This document shows positions 20,601 through 27,214 of a stretch of 64,000 bases of DNA, in pieces; position 1 is the stretch's first letter, and every line of letters begins with the position of its first letter. Below the pieces are notes generated by a model. The model saw only the letters and a program-made list of their open reading frames with translations. It had not been told where the DNA came from and ran no database searches. Made by a program: the position numbers and the translations under genes. This DNA is from Haliotis asinina (taxonomy: Eukaryota; Mollusca; Gastropoda; Lepetellida; Haliotidae), in assembly GCF_037392515.1 (NCBI RefSeq), contig NC_090288.1, positions 5,077,501 to 5,141,500 of the forward strand, written 5' to 3'.

Positions 20601-22277
20601 ACTATGAACATGTTGATCTCATAATGATAGACATCATGGTGTCACGGCTTATCTGGGCATGCTCAGAGACTGATGATTGGCACCATGTCTGTGGCGAACG
20701 TCAACAAAAATTCCCAACTTGCAATTAAAACTGTCCATATGCATCAATTTATAACCACTGTTGTAGCTCTGTAAAGACAACTTGTATCTCAATGATAGCA
20801 TAACCTAAAAAAAGCAGAAGAGGTACTGTTGCATTTGATACAATGTTTTAATAAATCTGAATCATGAGAAATTAGGACATTAACAAATTTCCAACTCGGC
20901 TTACTATTGATTTTCTCCAAGGGAACTCAGATTAGATTCCAAGATTTGTTTTTTAAATTAACCAGTTTAATACCATACTAGTGTACAAAAGAATAGGGTG
21001 AGTGAGTAACTAATCATTTAAGCTGCATCAGCAATTTTTAAGCTTGGAAGATTAGAGTAGGTTTTACGCCACTGTTAGCAATATTCCATCAAAATCACAG
21101 TGACGACACCAGACAGGAGCTTCACACATTGTACCCATGTGGAAAATCAAACCTGGACCTTCAGTATGACGAGCGACTGATTAAATCTCTGGGCTACCCA
21201 ACCATCGTGAAACAAGCTTAGAGACATTAAGAAATGATTCAGATTTATGTAATAGCCACCTGTCAATGTGCAACTCATGTCCTCACATCAAAACTACATC
21301 AAATAAGAACTGCAGCTGAAAACAACACATTCTTGTCCAATGCACAGATTAGCTACATGCTGTCACCTGCATCTACTAATGGATTTGCCCAACAGAAAAG
21401 AAATTAATATCATTTATTTATGTTCTACAGTTGTAATTTTAAGCATACAGTTCTCCTGAAAGAACTGATGGGCTGTGCCCATTACATGCCATGGGGGTGC
21501 CTCCACACAGGTAACTTATCTCTAATTTGTTAATTTGTGATGTAGTTAAATGAAATGAAGTTCTTATGACAGTTAACCCAAGGAGCCTACTTTATTCATT
21601 CTGCCAGACCAATTTACAGCAATTAATTTGATTGACATCAATTAGCATATTGAAGTACAACTTGCCATTGATAGTTTGTATGTGTTCCTGATAACCATTT
21701 CCTGATACACTGCAAAATTTTGATAATTCACTGACTTGGGTCACTTACTAGTTACTGGTCAATGATGTAAACAACCGTTAAGTATCACACATCGGCGACC
21801 TCGGCTGAAAATGTGTTTACCACGAGAATAGGAAACCCGCGAGAATAGGAGACGGCCCTATAGAAAACAAAATTCAGTGCTCATGCCTTTGATGAACAAT
21901 ATAGCCAAATAGATTTGGACCTTCCAGTTCCATACGTAAATGGTCATATGCTGATGTGTGGCAGACAACGTCGGCTGATAACAATGTGACCTGTAAGACC
22001 TTCAAAACTTCAGAGTGTCACTCGTCGTCTGCTATATGACATTTTTCGTAAAGTTTTGCATGTGACCAAGGCAAACATAAAATCTCACTTTCTTGACATC
22101 ATTCACTGGTACTATGGCCATGACTTTCCCTCTTGCAGCTCTTGCTGTTATTCCGAACTTTTCCTCCACTTCCTCTTTAGCTATTTGTTCGAAACCAGTT
22201 GCAACTGTCGCTTCTATTTCGCACATGTCAATGTTTTCATTTGCTCCCTCAATCACGTTTCCTATGGGGGCTGCCAT
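2361..22277 (-). CDS. THUMPD3: THUMPD3 orthologue, tRNA guanine-N2 methyltransferase (whole gene, 9 coding exons)
   Basis: Joining the nine exons listed separately gives 2067 nt, or 688 codons plus stop, with no frame conflict. The known family member, working with the adaptor TRMT112, makes N2-methylguanosine in the acceptor region of tRNAs (positions 6/7). Visible parts in order: an N-terminal segment (residues about 20-115); a Lys/Gly-rich basic stretch (about 146-172) and an acidic/Ser/Pro-rich linker (about 176-369); the THUMP core (about 370-440), opening with FRVTCNRAGEGH; and a Rossmann methyltransferase with motif I DPMCGSG at 468-474 and motif IV DLPFG at 546-550. Human THUMPD3 is about 507 residues; the excess is mainly the linker. 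The acidic residue usual after motif II is Glu493 here rather than Asp, a mild change. Similarity was judged by eye from family knowledge; no alignment was run. The gene is divergent from a plus-strand gene at 23343. Confidence 0.93.
2809..3330 (-). pseudogene. Retroelement reverse transcriptase/RNase H fragment
   Basis: The minus strand carries, with frame breaks, TGPSHQLIHSLLV, then LFVDASLY and VAGQWSFVAQTQHINEQFKA followed by AILATEHW. The run of (V)DAS, a Gly-containing turn, HIN(x)E(F)KA and an LATEHW helix is what RNase H domains of DIRS-like and related retroelements look like, with DAS holding the first catalytic Asp. It lies inside the last THUMPD3 intron in sense orientation. Several stops and indels make it non-functional. 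It could be a separate insertion from the recombinase-bearing fragment at 4230-5440. Confidence 0.6.
3437..3803. repeat. Retroelement terminal repeat cluster (inverted and direct)
   Basis: About 45 bp at 3440-3486 ('taattttctgaataaaattg...gactc') recurs in reverse complement at 3720-3765. The motif 'cttatcctgactcatgctta' (about 30 bp) recurs directly at 3475 and 3776. Next to it, 3490-3620 is the reverse complement of 5866-5990. Inverted termini plus short complementary internal repeats are a hallmark of DIRS-type elements. Confidence 0.6.
4230..4668 (-). pseudogene. Decayed tyrosine recombinase (DIRS-like element)
   Basis: Across two frames the minus strand shows LSLCPVRALKIYIACTKSGR, then LRAYKAAGLDPPRAS, VRALASTLALHG and finally VFTNHYLRDIATEDVSG. 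CPVRAL(x)Y, the R-A-L-(A/S)-(T/S) helix and a C-terminal F(x)nHYLRD are features of tyrosine recombinases in DIRS-like retroelements. Frameshifts and stops disrupt it. It lies downstream (on the minus strand) of a gag-like remnant, with no reverse transcriptase between them. Confidence 0.55.
4736..5440 (-). pseudogene. Gag-like remnant of the DIRS-like element
   Basis: The minus strand at 5440-5228 reads a Lys/Ser-rich stretch (SRVDESPPKTQKKPSVEAG, then SQAKKTKSSNSKSSS). It continues in another frame, at 5101-4736, with a charged helical stretch. This composition fits the N-terminal ORF of DIRS-like elements, but there is no diagnostic domain. The call rests mainly on its position just before the recombinase remnant. 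Confidence 0.4.
5658..5707. repeat. 50-nt near-perfect hairpin
   Basis: A 12-bp perfect stem (tcaactgagact / agtctcagttga) with a one-base loop at about 5683, extended outward by aacacg/cgtgtt pairing with a bulge. It lies between the gag-like remnant and the outer inverted repeat. Confidence 0.7.
5866..5990. repeat. Outer inverted repeat of the DIRS-like element
   Basis: This 125-bp stretch, including 'ggcaagagaggtaatacatg' and 'cttcaagggatttcaggtgt', matches the reverse complement of 3490-3620 with scattered mismatches. Where the left copy continues into 'aagcatgagtcagg', this one passes directly into the 48/49-bp minisatellite. Confidence 0.65.
5991..8306. repeat. 48/49-bp minisatellite, about 47 copies
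   Basis: Unit: tgtacatgcctcacgctggt + tgagaatcttggcaagacac + gtcagtcca (49 bp). Many copies lack one A (ggcag instead of ggcaag), giving 48 bp. Common variants are cctcac/cctcat/ccccat/aaccca and gtaca/gaaca. The mix of 48 and 49 breaks any long reading frame, so the short ORFs on both strands are by-products. It lies within the last THUMPD3 intron, fused to a retroelement terminus on the left; the right edge ends abruptly in unique sequence. Confidence 0.95.
8562..8770 (+). mobile_element. Dispersed repeat family C, copy 1
   Basis: Contains 'cagaccctgaagcaaatata', 'agcccatgca...tagaaaatgtggcaa', 'gaagaaagtctc' and 'gtatgttcattt...agagacta'. Copies 2 (46495-46690, same strand), 3 (49508-49710, inverted) and 4 (50040-50180, inverted) share these blocks in order, with a few bases' change each. 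No protein domain or clear terminal repeat was seen; probably a non-autonomous element. Confidence 0.7.
8771..9521. other. Intronic stretch without recognised features
   Basis: Part of the last THUMPD3 intron. It holds a short GA-rich run (about 9276-9290) and otherwise AT-rich unique sequence. Confidence 0.5.
9785..9848. repeat. 17-bp perfect inverted repeat (64-nt hairpin)
   Basis: gtgtagatgctaacact (9785-9801) and its exact reverse complement (9832-9848) are separated by 30 bases. It lies 40 nt downstream of the exon 8 donor on the minus strand and is preserved in the duplicate at 39496-39559. Confidence 0.85.
9888..10011 (-). CDS. THUMPD3: THUMPD3 exon 8 (residues 552-593)
   Basis: A 124-nt exon with acceptor ctgtttcag and donor gtaaca. 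The first base completes Arg552 from the microexon, then come MGSRFNNTKLYPEALTEMAR and VCRPGNGRACLLTQDKKC..., matching RMGSKKRNWNLYPACLREMSRV and GRAVLLTQDTKC of vertebrates. It ends in phase 0. The exon and about 0.9 kb of flanking intron are copied near-identically at 39233-40249. Confidence 0.92.
10012..11447. other. THUMPD3 intron 7 (between microexon and exon 8)
   Basis: No repeats beyond the duplication edge at 10538. No other coding similarity was seen. Confidence 0.6.
11448..11461 (-). CDS. THUMPD3: THUMPD3 exon 7, a 14-nt microexon encoding PFGK(R)
   Basis: Fourteen bases, CCCTTCGGCAAAAG, sit between a strong acceptor (tttctcttttgcag) and a consensus donor (gtgagt). In the frame set by exon 6 (phase 0) they encode Pro-Phe-Gly-Lys plus two bases of Arg. 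The split codon is completed by the first G of exon 8, giving DLPFGKR followed by MGS, exactly the family's motif IV. Without this exon the frame would shift and the catalytic motif would be lost. Found by looking for the missing motif between exons 6 and 8. Confidence 0.92.
11462..12528. other. THUMPD3 intron 6
   Basis: The polypyrimidine tract of the microexon acceptor lies at 11462-11476. No recognised repeat. Confidence 0.6.
12529..12616 (-). CDS. THUMPD3: THUMPD3 exon 6 (residues 518-547)
   Basis: An 88-nt exon. The acceptor is ttttag, not the acag four bases further in, because only ttttag keeps the frame. It encodes AVDAGYWDVTYLPFKEGSVD and then VFITDL, aligning with AVQWDICNLPLRTGSVDIIVTDL. 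It stops exactly after TTG (Leu547), before donor gtagga, so it breaks the catalytic DLPFG motif between L and P. Confidence 0.9.
12762..12885 (-). mobile_element. SINE-A copy
   Basis: Reads 'actcactgtacccatgtgg' and 'gaacctgggtctttggcatc', then 'cgctttaaccaccggactac'; on the minus strand this is the tRNA-like A box and a good B box (GGTTCAATTCTCC). The tail body is diverged. Confidence 0.75.
13330..14055 (-). mobile_element. Remnant of a DNA transposon, possibly pogo/Tigger type
   Basis: The ends carry related 'ccggataagcgaattttcgg' and 'gttcggataaac'-type sequences in opposite orientation. Inside, the minus strand reads a C-terminal peptide (MALSELRDALRSYAQVATVA, then VDDLVPVVQKAMTDFFKRA and stop), followed by an AATAAA-containing tail and an A-rich run near the end. 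Ending in a short acidic/FF(K) motif is common for Tigger-like transposases. The catalytic core is missing, so the family call is tentative. Confidence 0.4.
14490..14605 (-). CDS. THUMPD3: THUMPD3 exon 5 (residues 480-517 plus two bases of 518)
   Basis: A 116-nt exon between acceptor atcacag and donor gtaaga. It encodes AARGWPEAFHLSGERFPLAV followed by DRTVQNVAAL. This lines up with the motif II region of the family (FHIAGDNNPLAVNRAANN). The residue that usually contacts the SAM ribose as Asp is Glu493 here. The exon ends with CA, completed to Gln518 by the first base of exon 6. Confidence 0.88.
14606..15692. other. THUMPD3 intron 4
   Basis: A-rich runs at about 15109-15155; otherwise no recognised element. 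'tagcagccatattga' at about 15443 recurs as 'ggcagccatattga' at about 36079, a match too short to name a family. Confidence 0.45.
15693..15762 (-). CDS. THUMPD3: THUMPD3 exon 4 (SAM-binding motif I, residues 456-479)
   Basis: A 70-nt exon after acceptor ttacag; its first A completes Arg456 and it ends in phase 0 at donor gtaagt. It encodes LCKIQPGDVVCDPMCGSGSI and PIQ. DPMCGSG is methyltransferase motif I, the glycine-rich SAM-binding loop, and matches the DPMCGTGAIPIEG of vertebrate THUMPD3 almost exactly. Confidence 0.92.
15955..16075 (+). mobile_element. Repeat family B, 5' and 3' fragments joined
   Basis: Retains 'cagcaacattccagtcatat' and 'ctgatcccattagtcacctc + ttacaag' but lacks the middle (gatcaacagc...gtgtcaacca). 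The family is described at 52050-52275. Confidence 0.55.
16076..16150. repeat. Short tandem repeat of 'gaggttcggata' type
   Basis: Four to six imperfect 10- and 20-bp units (gaggtttggataggttcaga and shorter forms). It sits directly at the end of the family B fragment. Confidence 0.7.
16415..16565 (-). mobile_element. SINE-A copy, nearly full length
   Basis: Shows 'tactgcttttagcaatattc', 'gaacaccagaaatgggcttc', a degraded B box ('gggatttacatctgggtc') and 'aaacactttaaccattaaac'. It lies just inside the intron next to the exon 3 donor. Confidence 0.75.
16624..17723 (-). CDS. THUMPD3: THUMPD3 exon 3 (residues 90-455 plus two bases of 456)
   Basis: This 1100-nt exon carries over half the protein. 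It starts after acceptor ttgcag with LECMRKLREL and includes DQGLKVWK, matching the NPLKVWKI region of vertebrates. A Lys/Gly-rich tract follows at residues about 146-172, then an acidic and Ser/Pro/Gln-rich linker with SPQSSAQ/SPPSSPQ near-repeats just before the THUMP core. The core begins FRVTCNRAGEGH and runs through NFGGAVQNYFGW, NFDVEVILNI and LTKGSLHHRNIT, all strongly THUMPD3-like. It ends CTC AG before donor gtagag (phase 2), the split Arg456 being completed by exon 4. The linker is low-complexity and probably disordered. Confidence 0.93.
17724..19447. other. THUMPD3 intron 2
   Basis: Contains a SINE-A copy at 17928-18090 and a (CAAG)n microsatellite at about 18171-18192. The rest is AT-rich and unremarkable. 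Confidence 0.55.
17928..18090 (-). mobile_element. SINE-A copy, diverged
   Basis: Retains 'ttttagcaatattcctgcaa', 'tatcacggcggtgg', 'gaactgaacatgcgtcctct' and 'attaaaccagtaggttacct'. The B box is mutated. Confidence 0.7.
19448..19525 (-). CDS. THUMPD3: THUMPD3 exon 2 (residues 64-89)
   Basis: A 78-nt exon between acceptor ...cgcag and donor gtgggt, phase 0 at both ends. It encodes CLELGCVDNIRVLMSTW and a short tail, aligning with the vertebrate stretch around CLRSVDNLFVVV. It is too short and lacks a start codon, so it shows up only through splice-site and homology reading. Confidence 0.85.
20072..20215 (-). mobile_element. SINE-A copy
   Basis: (GAGT)n, 'tacgctgcttttaccaatat', 'gaactccagatatgggcttc' and 'tgcacccatgtg...gagtgaacggcttaacc'. 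The B box has been deleted (gtgcagagtattcagtg). Confidence 0.7.
21050..21205 (-). mobile_element. SINE-A copy
   Basis: 'taggttttacgccactgtta', 'gcaatattcc', 'cacacattgtacccatgtgg' and 'aaaatcaaacctggaccttc'; the minus strand retains a recognisable B box. Confidence 0.75.
22089..22277 (-). CDS. THUMPD3: THUMPD3 exon 1 (residues 1-63)
   Basis: The start chosen is the ATG at 22277-22275, in good context (A at -3, G at +4; protein begins MAAPIGN). The motif ATVATGFEQIAKEEVEEKF matches the N-terminal GATVPTGFEQ region of vertebrate THUMPD3. The exon ends with AAG AAA followed by donor gtgaga, phase 0. The frame stays open upstream to another ATG at 22406, which would add 43 residues; the added part has no recognisable family match, so the shorter start is preferred. 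Confidence 0.88.
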
Positions 22278-23342
22278 CTTGTTGTCAGCCAGTTGTGGTA
22301 ATTTCGTTACCACTGATTTCAATAGAAACGACCCCGAGACCATGTGAAATACTATTTGTACTTTTTGGACACGTACATTCCGTTTTGTAAGGCAGGATAT
22401 TGTCAACTGAACAAGTCAGTCTTCTTTCTGTGCAGTGACGAATCTCTGTAATTCAAACAATCTAACATTCGTTGTATATTTTTTTCTTCTTGCTGCCGAT
22501 AGTTAAGAGGTGGAACAGAAAATAATAATTAAACCAACAGATTATTAAATAATGGAGCATAGTCATTAAATGGTATGATGAAAATATATGACATATTTTT
22601 ATAGAACGTTCTGTGAAAATTTATACATATCTTTCATATCAAATATCAGACATTTAATATTTAATATTAATATTAATATGATATACCTGTCATGAGCATA
22701 TGTATACAAACGAAAATGGTAGACAAGGTTTTTAACAGCTCTTTTACAATTTGTAATTTTGTTTTCTGTATGTATATTCTCATGAAATCGTGAGCTGTAA
22801 TATTTGTATACACTACTGTTCTGTTCAAGGGTGCATGTGAACTTCAAAGCATAATTATCTGCATTTCAATATTTGTAGACACTTTTAACCTAATGGCAAG
22901 TCTTTCGCCTAAGCCTCTGTGAAATGATTGTGAGATTAAATATTATGTATCGTAACACCTCACTGTAACCAGTACATACCCTGTTGTTTTCAATTAATTG
23001 ATCATGGGGAACTTTTTATTTAACAACAGCATTATTACTGTCCAGCAGAAGCTCGTTCAAAGAGTAAGATTGAATGTTGTCACGCAAGTAGCTTCCGGTG
23101 GATCTCGCATCTGGTCATGTGACTTTCACGTTGTGTGTGTTTTGATGTGTAGGAGGATTGCTTCCGCCGAGTGCGACATGATCGGTCGATAGTTCGTGAG
23201 ATTGGCAGAAGAAGGAAGCTTCATACACGAACTATGCCTGCCTGAGAGGTATATCATAAGTCAAGGCGCGAAATCAGGAATGTTTGAAAGTCAGGGGCCT
23301 ACCTGGATTCTGTGAAAGTGTTCATGTGTACAATATGGCGTC
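22278..23342. promoter_or_regulatory. Divergent promoter region between THUMPD3 and the 23343 gene
   Basis: The 1066 bp between the two start codons must contain both promoters if they are not further upstream. No clear TATA box is placed convincingly. AAGATGGC at the THUMPD3 start and AATATGGCG just before the other start resemble YY1-type elements often found over initiation codons of housekeeping genes; that reading is inference. An AT-rich tract (about 22645-22690, aatatt-type) lies in the middle. Confidence 0.4.
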
Positions 23343-23346
23343 ATGA
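23335..23346 (+). promoter_or_regulatory. Three-codon upstream ORF overlapping the start codon
   Basis: ATG GCG TCA TGA ends in the ATGA that contains the main ATG (23343-23345). A second, longer out-of-frame ATG lies at 23324. Whether they are in the mRNA depends on the transcription start, which is not known. Confidence 0.45.
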
Positions 23347-23499
23347 GATTTACGTTCAGAAAGATAGCGTATGCCGTTTTGGGGCTGTATTTTTTGGTAA
23401 CGTGTTACACCGGATTTGTCCTATTTCGACGGAGACTATATGCAGCTTACACAAATAACAAGGAGCGGATTATTCTCGAAAAGATCCAGAGTTTGAGAG
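23343..23499 (+). CDS. First coding exon of a single-pass (type II-like) membrane protein, unidentified
   Basis: 52 codons plus one base, ending at a consensus donor (GAGAG then gtaaga), phase 1. The protein begins MRFTFRKIAY, followed by a hydrophobic segment (AVLGLYFLVTCYTGFVLF, residues about 11-28) and then a basic RRR, then a charged region. Basic residues, one helix and a basic flank are the layout of Golgi signal-anchored enzymes. There is a loose resemblance in layout to the start of RXYLT1/TMEM5 (MRLT..., one helix, RRR), too weak to name. No downstream exon was recognised in the remaining 40 kb. Confidence 0.6.
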
Positions 23500-26400
23500 G
23501 TAAGACATATCATTATGTTGCCTGTCAAAATCATTTTTCAAATTTTAAATTAAATGCATGTTGTTTATGTCACTTTAACAGCGTTGACAGGTCGTTACGA
23601 ACGACAGATGAGCCGCCCCATGTGATGACAGTACCAAATTTAGGCAATCATGATTAAATTTCAGATTTGATCGTCCTCCATGCTGTGATAATAGAGGCCT
23701 CAGACAGACTCTGTTATGAAAGACCCTAGACAGCCTCTAAGTACTGACGACACATTCCCATAGAGCACTGATTGCCCATCCCGCCTCCTCTTCTCTGACA
23801 GTTACACATTTCTTTTCATGCCTCACTGATTTCCTTTGTGGGTGACATTTCACAGTGTTAACTGACCATGTTATACGATAACTCAATATGCAAGTAATCC
23901 TTTACACTACAGTTTATGCCTGCCTCCCCATTGAAACTACTATACACAACATGTTTAGCATACAGATGTCGTAAAAGGATTTGTTACAAAGAAGTTGTAG
24001 GAAAAAGTGAACAGACACTTTTCTCATTGACTGCTGGAAGACTTGTTTATCAGATGTGACATGCATCCATGTTGTAATTAAGACTCACATGCTTATATCT
24101 TATGAAGGTTTTATATGGACACAGTTCTAAGTGCAAGGAATGTATGGCATAAGGAACAGTGTAACAAATATCCTCTTATCTATACAGAAATGTTTTAATG
24201 GGGTGTATCTTATCGCCTACATCTTTGCATGGTATGTCTTTCTTATTTATTTAATCTAATCAAGCAACTGGAGGCTTTGGGAGATATTTTTCTTTCTCTT
24301 TTTGAAACAGTTTAACGTTTATCATCTGTGAAGAAAGTTTTAGAAAGATGAGCTTATATATTGGATATGTGTGTAGGAGGTGACATGAATAGCACAGAAC
24401 ATCCATTTGCTGGATTTAGGAAATACTGCGTGAATCACAACTTCCTGTCTGTTTGGAGGGGTTTGTCATTGCAAGTCAGTTATGAGCATGTGTTTTTGAA
24501 ATTATGAGAACAGAAACCAGACAACTGGCTTTGTTGAATCCAATGCATCAACAGGAATGATTACCTGAAGACAGATACTAGTCAGTTTTAACAAACAGCT
24601 TCCTCCTTCCAAGTTACTTGACCCTTTGCAGTGCAAGCACTTTACCAGGATTGCGTGCTGCTTTTTAGATAAGTGTAGGAACATACAAGCAACAGGAGGA
24701 AATCTAATCAGTGAAAGTTTCCATTACTGTTTACCTGCTAAATGGTTGTAACAATTCCTAATACTAATTGCTGGCCATTCATTATTCAGCAGATGTTTCT
24801 TTTCTCAAGTGAAGAAACAGTAAGCATGGTTATAACAAATTCAAAATTTTAGTTTGTTACAACCATACTTCATTCTCCACATTTTGAATCAAATATGAGG
24901 TCGTAGTCAAAATGGCCATTAAAAAAGTTAAAATGGTCACAATGCCCTAGTCAAAATGGCCATAGCAAAAAGTCAAAATGGTTCCACAAAAATGTTTCAG
25001 CAATCCCAGTCCAAGAAAGCAGATTATTATACCAGTCATCAGACTGTTTGTTATGCTTTAAAATTTAGTGTAATTATTCAATATTTGACTTTCAGTACCT
25101 GTTATTTCTATTCTTACAATGCGTATCAATTTATGGAACTGGTTTTAGTTGTGAATAGTCAGTGGCTATGTTGAATGAATGGCCAGTGCATTGATGACAA
25201 ACTTGAATGTTGATGATTCATACTGACAGTGTGTTGTCCATAGCTTTGACATGTGTGAAATTGAGGCTGCCACCACCTCAAGTTGTACAAACTATACTTA
25301 TCCAACTGTATCCTATTTGCAAAGATGTGAATCTCTATTCAGATCTCTTTCTTAATTTAGTGTCAGTCTCTGATCAACTAATACCACCACTAATCTACTG
25401 GACCATGGAAAATGGGTTTTGTATAAGGCCTTTATGTCAATAAACATATCAAGGAAAGTCAGGGGGTCTAAACTGTGGCTAAGGCAAGATACGAATGATA
25501 CTGTTACAGACTTGTAGGTTGTTATAGTCCTTATTACATGGTGCTACTGATTTTGGCATGTATTGTTAAAGTTTGAAATATGCAAAGGGATAGAAGTTCA
25601 CCTTGGACCTGTTTCACAAAGACAGACAGTATTTATTCAGGAAAGAGACCCTTGCCTATAATACAGTCAGATTGATGCGATGTTCAGTCGGCTCAAGCAG
25701 ATTATACCCATCCCATTTTCAGCTCAGACATATTATGTTGATCCTTTCTCAGGGTGAACTGCATTATGTCATTGCTTTCTCATCTTTAACATTGTACAGT
25801 TGACATCCGATATTGCTCAGGGAGGGATGTCAGTTTAGAGGGAGTTTCTCGAAATTCAATCCGAAATTAAACTACACACAAAACAATTAACAAACACAGT
25901 AAGATGTATGTTTATATCAAATACCACCTGTGTTATAACAAATGATAACATTTCTAATAACATTTTAAAAAAAGTCAATCTTGGTGGTTTGGCAGGTGGT
26001 CGGAAGTTCTTGCTTTGGCAATGCTCCTGCTGAAATGAGATTTTCTCATTGTACTGTATTGTCTTCCTATTCCTAGTTCTAACACTGAATACTGGCCATG
26101 TTAGCTCTAGCATTATGGAGTCATCCCATTCTCAGTTCACACAGTTTATACTCATTTCATCCTCACCTCTGGCCTGAAATGAAGAAACTTGAGGTTTCCT
26201 GCATGCTTATGGCATTATATTACTTATCTTATAGAAAACTCTGTATTCTGAACTGTCGTCTAATGTAGTATCTAATTTGTTCAGTATTCTGTGACCTCAA
26301 GAATCCTGTACACATGCTTAATCTAATGGGCTACAAATAGTATTAATTCACCAATTTCAGTACTTGGATTGGCTCAGTATTAGAATTGTTAAATGCACGC

Positions 26401-26795
26401 AGTAGTCACCCAAACTGTCTGTTATACTACTGTTGTTATGATAACTGTTATGGATGTTTTACACTCATTCTTTGTCGTGTGATTCCATGGTTTTCAAAAA
26501 GCACATGTTCAATTCAGTCTTGAGCTTGCTGTGGCTTAGGCTAAAAGCTTTTAGTGTTTAAACTAACACCTGCATCTGAAATGTGTTCTTTGCAGCTAAC
26601 ACTCATGGATCTGACTGGCTTTAGGACCCGATTTAAAATGCGTGATCAGGGCTGGGTTGTCATTTTCTTTGTGACCTTACCAAGGATACCATGATGTTGC
26701 CATGATACACACTATGTAAGATATTCATTGGAAGAGTCTCTTCTTGATAAGTAGAAAATTGGCTATTAGCATTATATTCCTTGTATTAAAGCATA
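23500..26795. other. No recognised gene or element (first intron of the 23343 gene or intergenic)
   Basis: AT-rich sequence. Around 24900-24985 a short phrase 'gtcaaaatggcca' repeats four or five times. No conserved coding signal. Confidence 0.5.
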
Positions 26796-27214
26796 TACTA
26801 CCCGTCAAAAGTTTAGACTCACTTAGAGCACTCGTATGTTAAGTATATATATATGGTTACATCAAAGATGAATTTCTCCGCTAACTTTGGGGAACCAACA
26901 GCACACCTTAAGCCGATGATTGTATGACGATCGTGCATCAAATTGTCGAAGAGCATGTGCAGATATCATCCATGTGAACTGAACAGCTGCATTTTGGTGT
27001 AAAGTTTTGTTAAGAAATCACCAATTTTCGTCATGTATTGAATTCATGACAATAATCGTTTCAACATTACAAATTTGTTTTACTATGCATCAGTCCATGT
27101 GTAAACTGTACCGTAAAACAGTATAGAATATTTTCCAAAATCTAGTTTCGAACAGGTAACTTAATTGAGTGGCAGCATTTACACTAGTGAGTTGAAACTT
27201 TTGTTGGATAGTAT
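26796..27214. mobile_element. Mariner/Tc1-like non-autonomous element (MITE), about 419 bp
   Basis: Left end 'tactacccgtcaaaagttta + gactcac' and right end 'gagttgaaacttttgttgga + tagta' are imperfect inverted repeats of about 26 bp. The CTAYCC...CAAAAGTTT style is typical of Tc1/mariner elements. There is no transposase reading frame inside. TA dinucleotides flank both ends, as expected. Confidence 0.65.

Larger units (their letters stand above)
19526..22088. other. THUMPD3 intron 1
   Basis: Contains SINE-A copies at 20072-20215 and 21050-21205; no exon-like similarity was seen. Confidence 0.55.

Noticed and set aside
23343-23499. RXYLT1/TMEM5 identity for the plus-strand exon
   Set aside because: Only the start style and single helix agree; no later exon with the conserved glycosyltransferase motifs was found, so no symbol was given.
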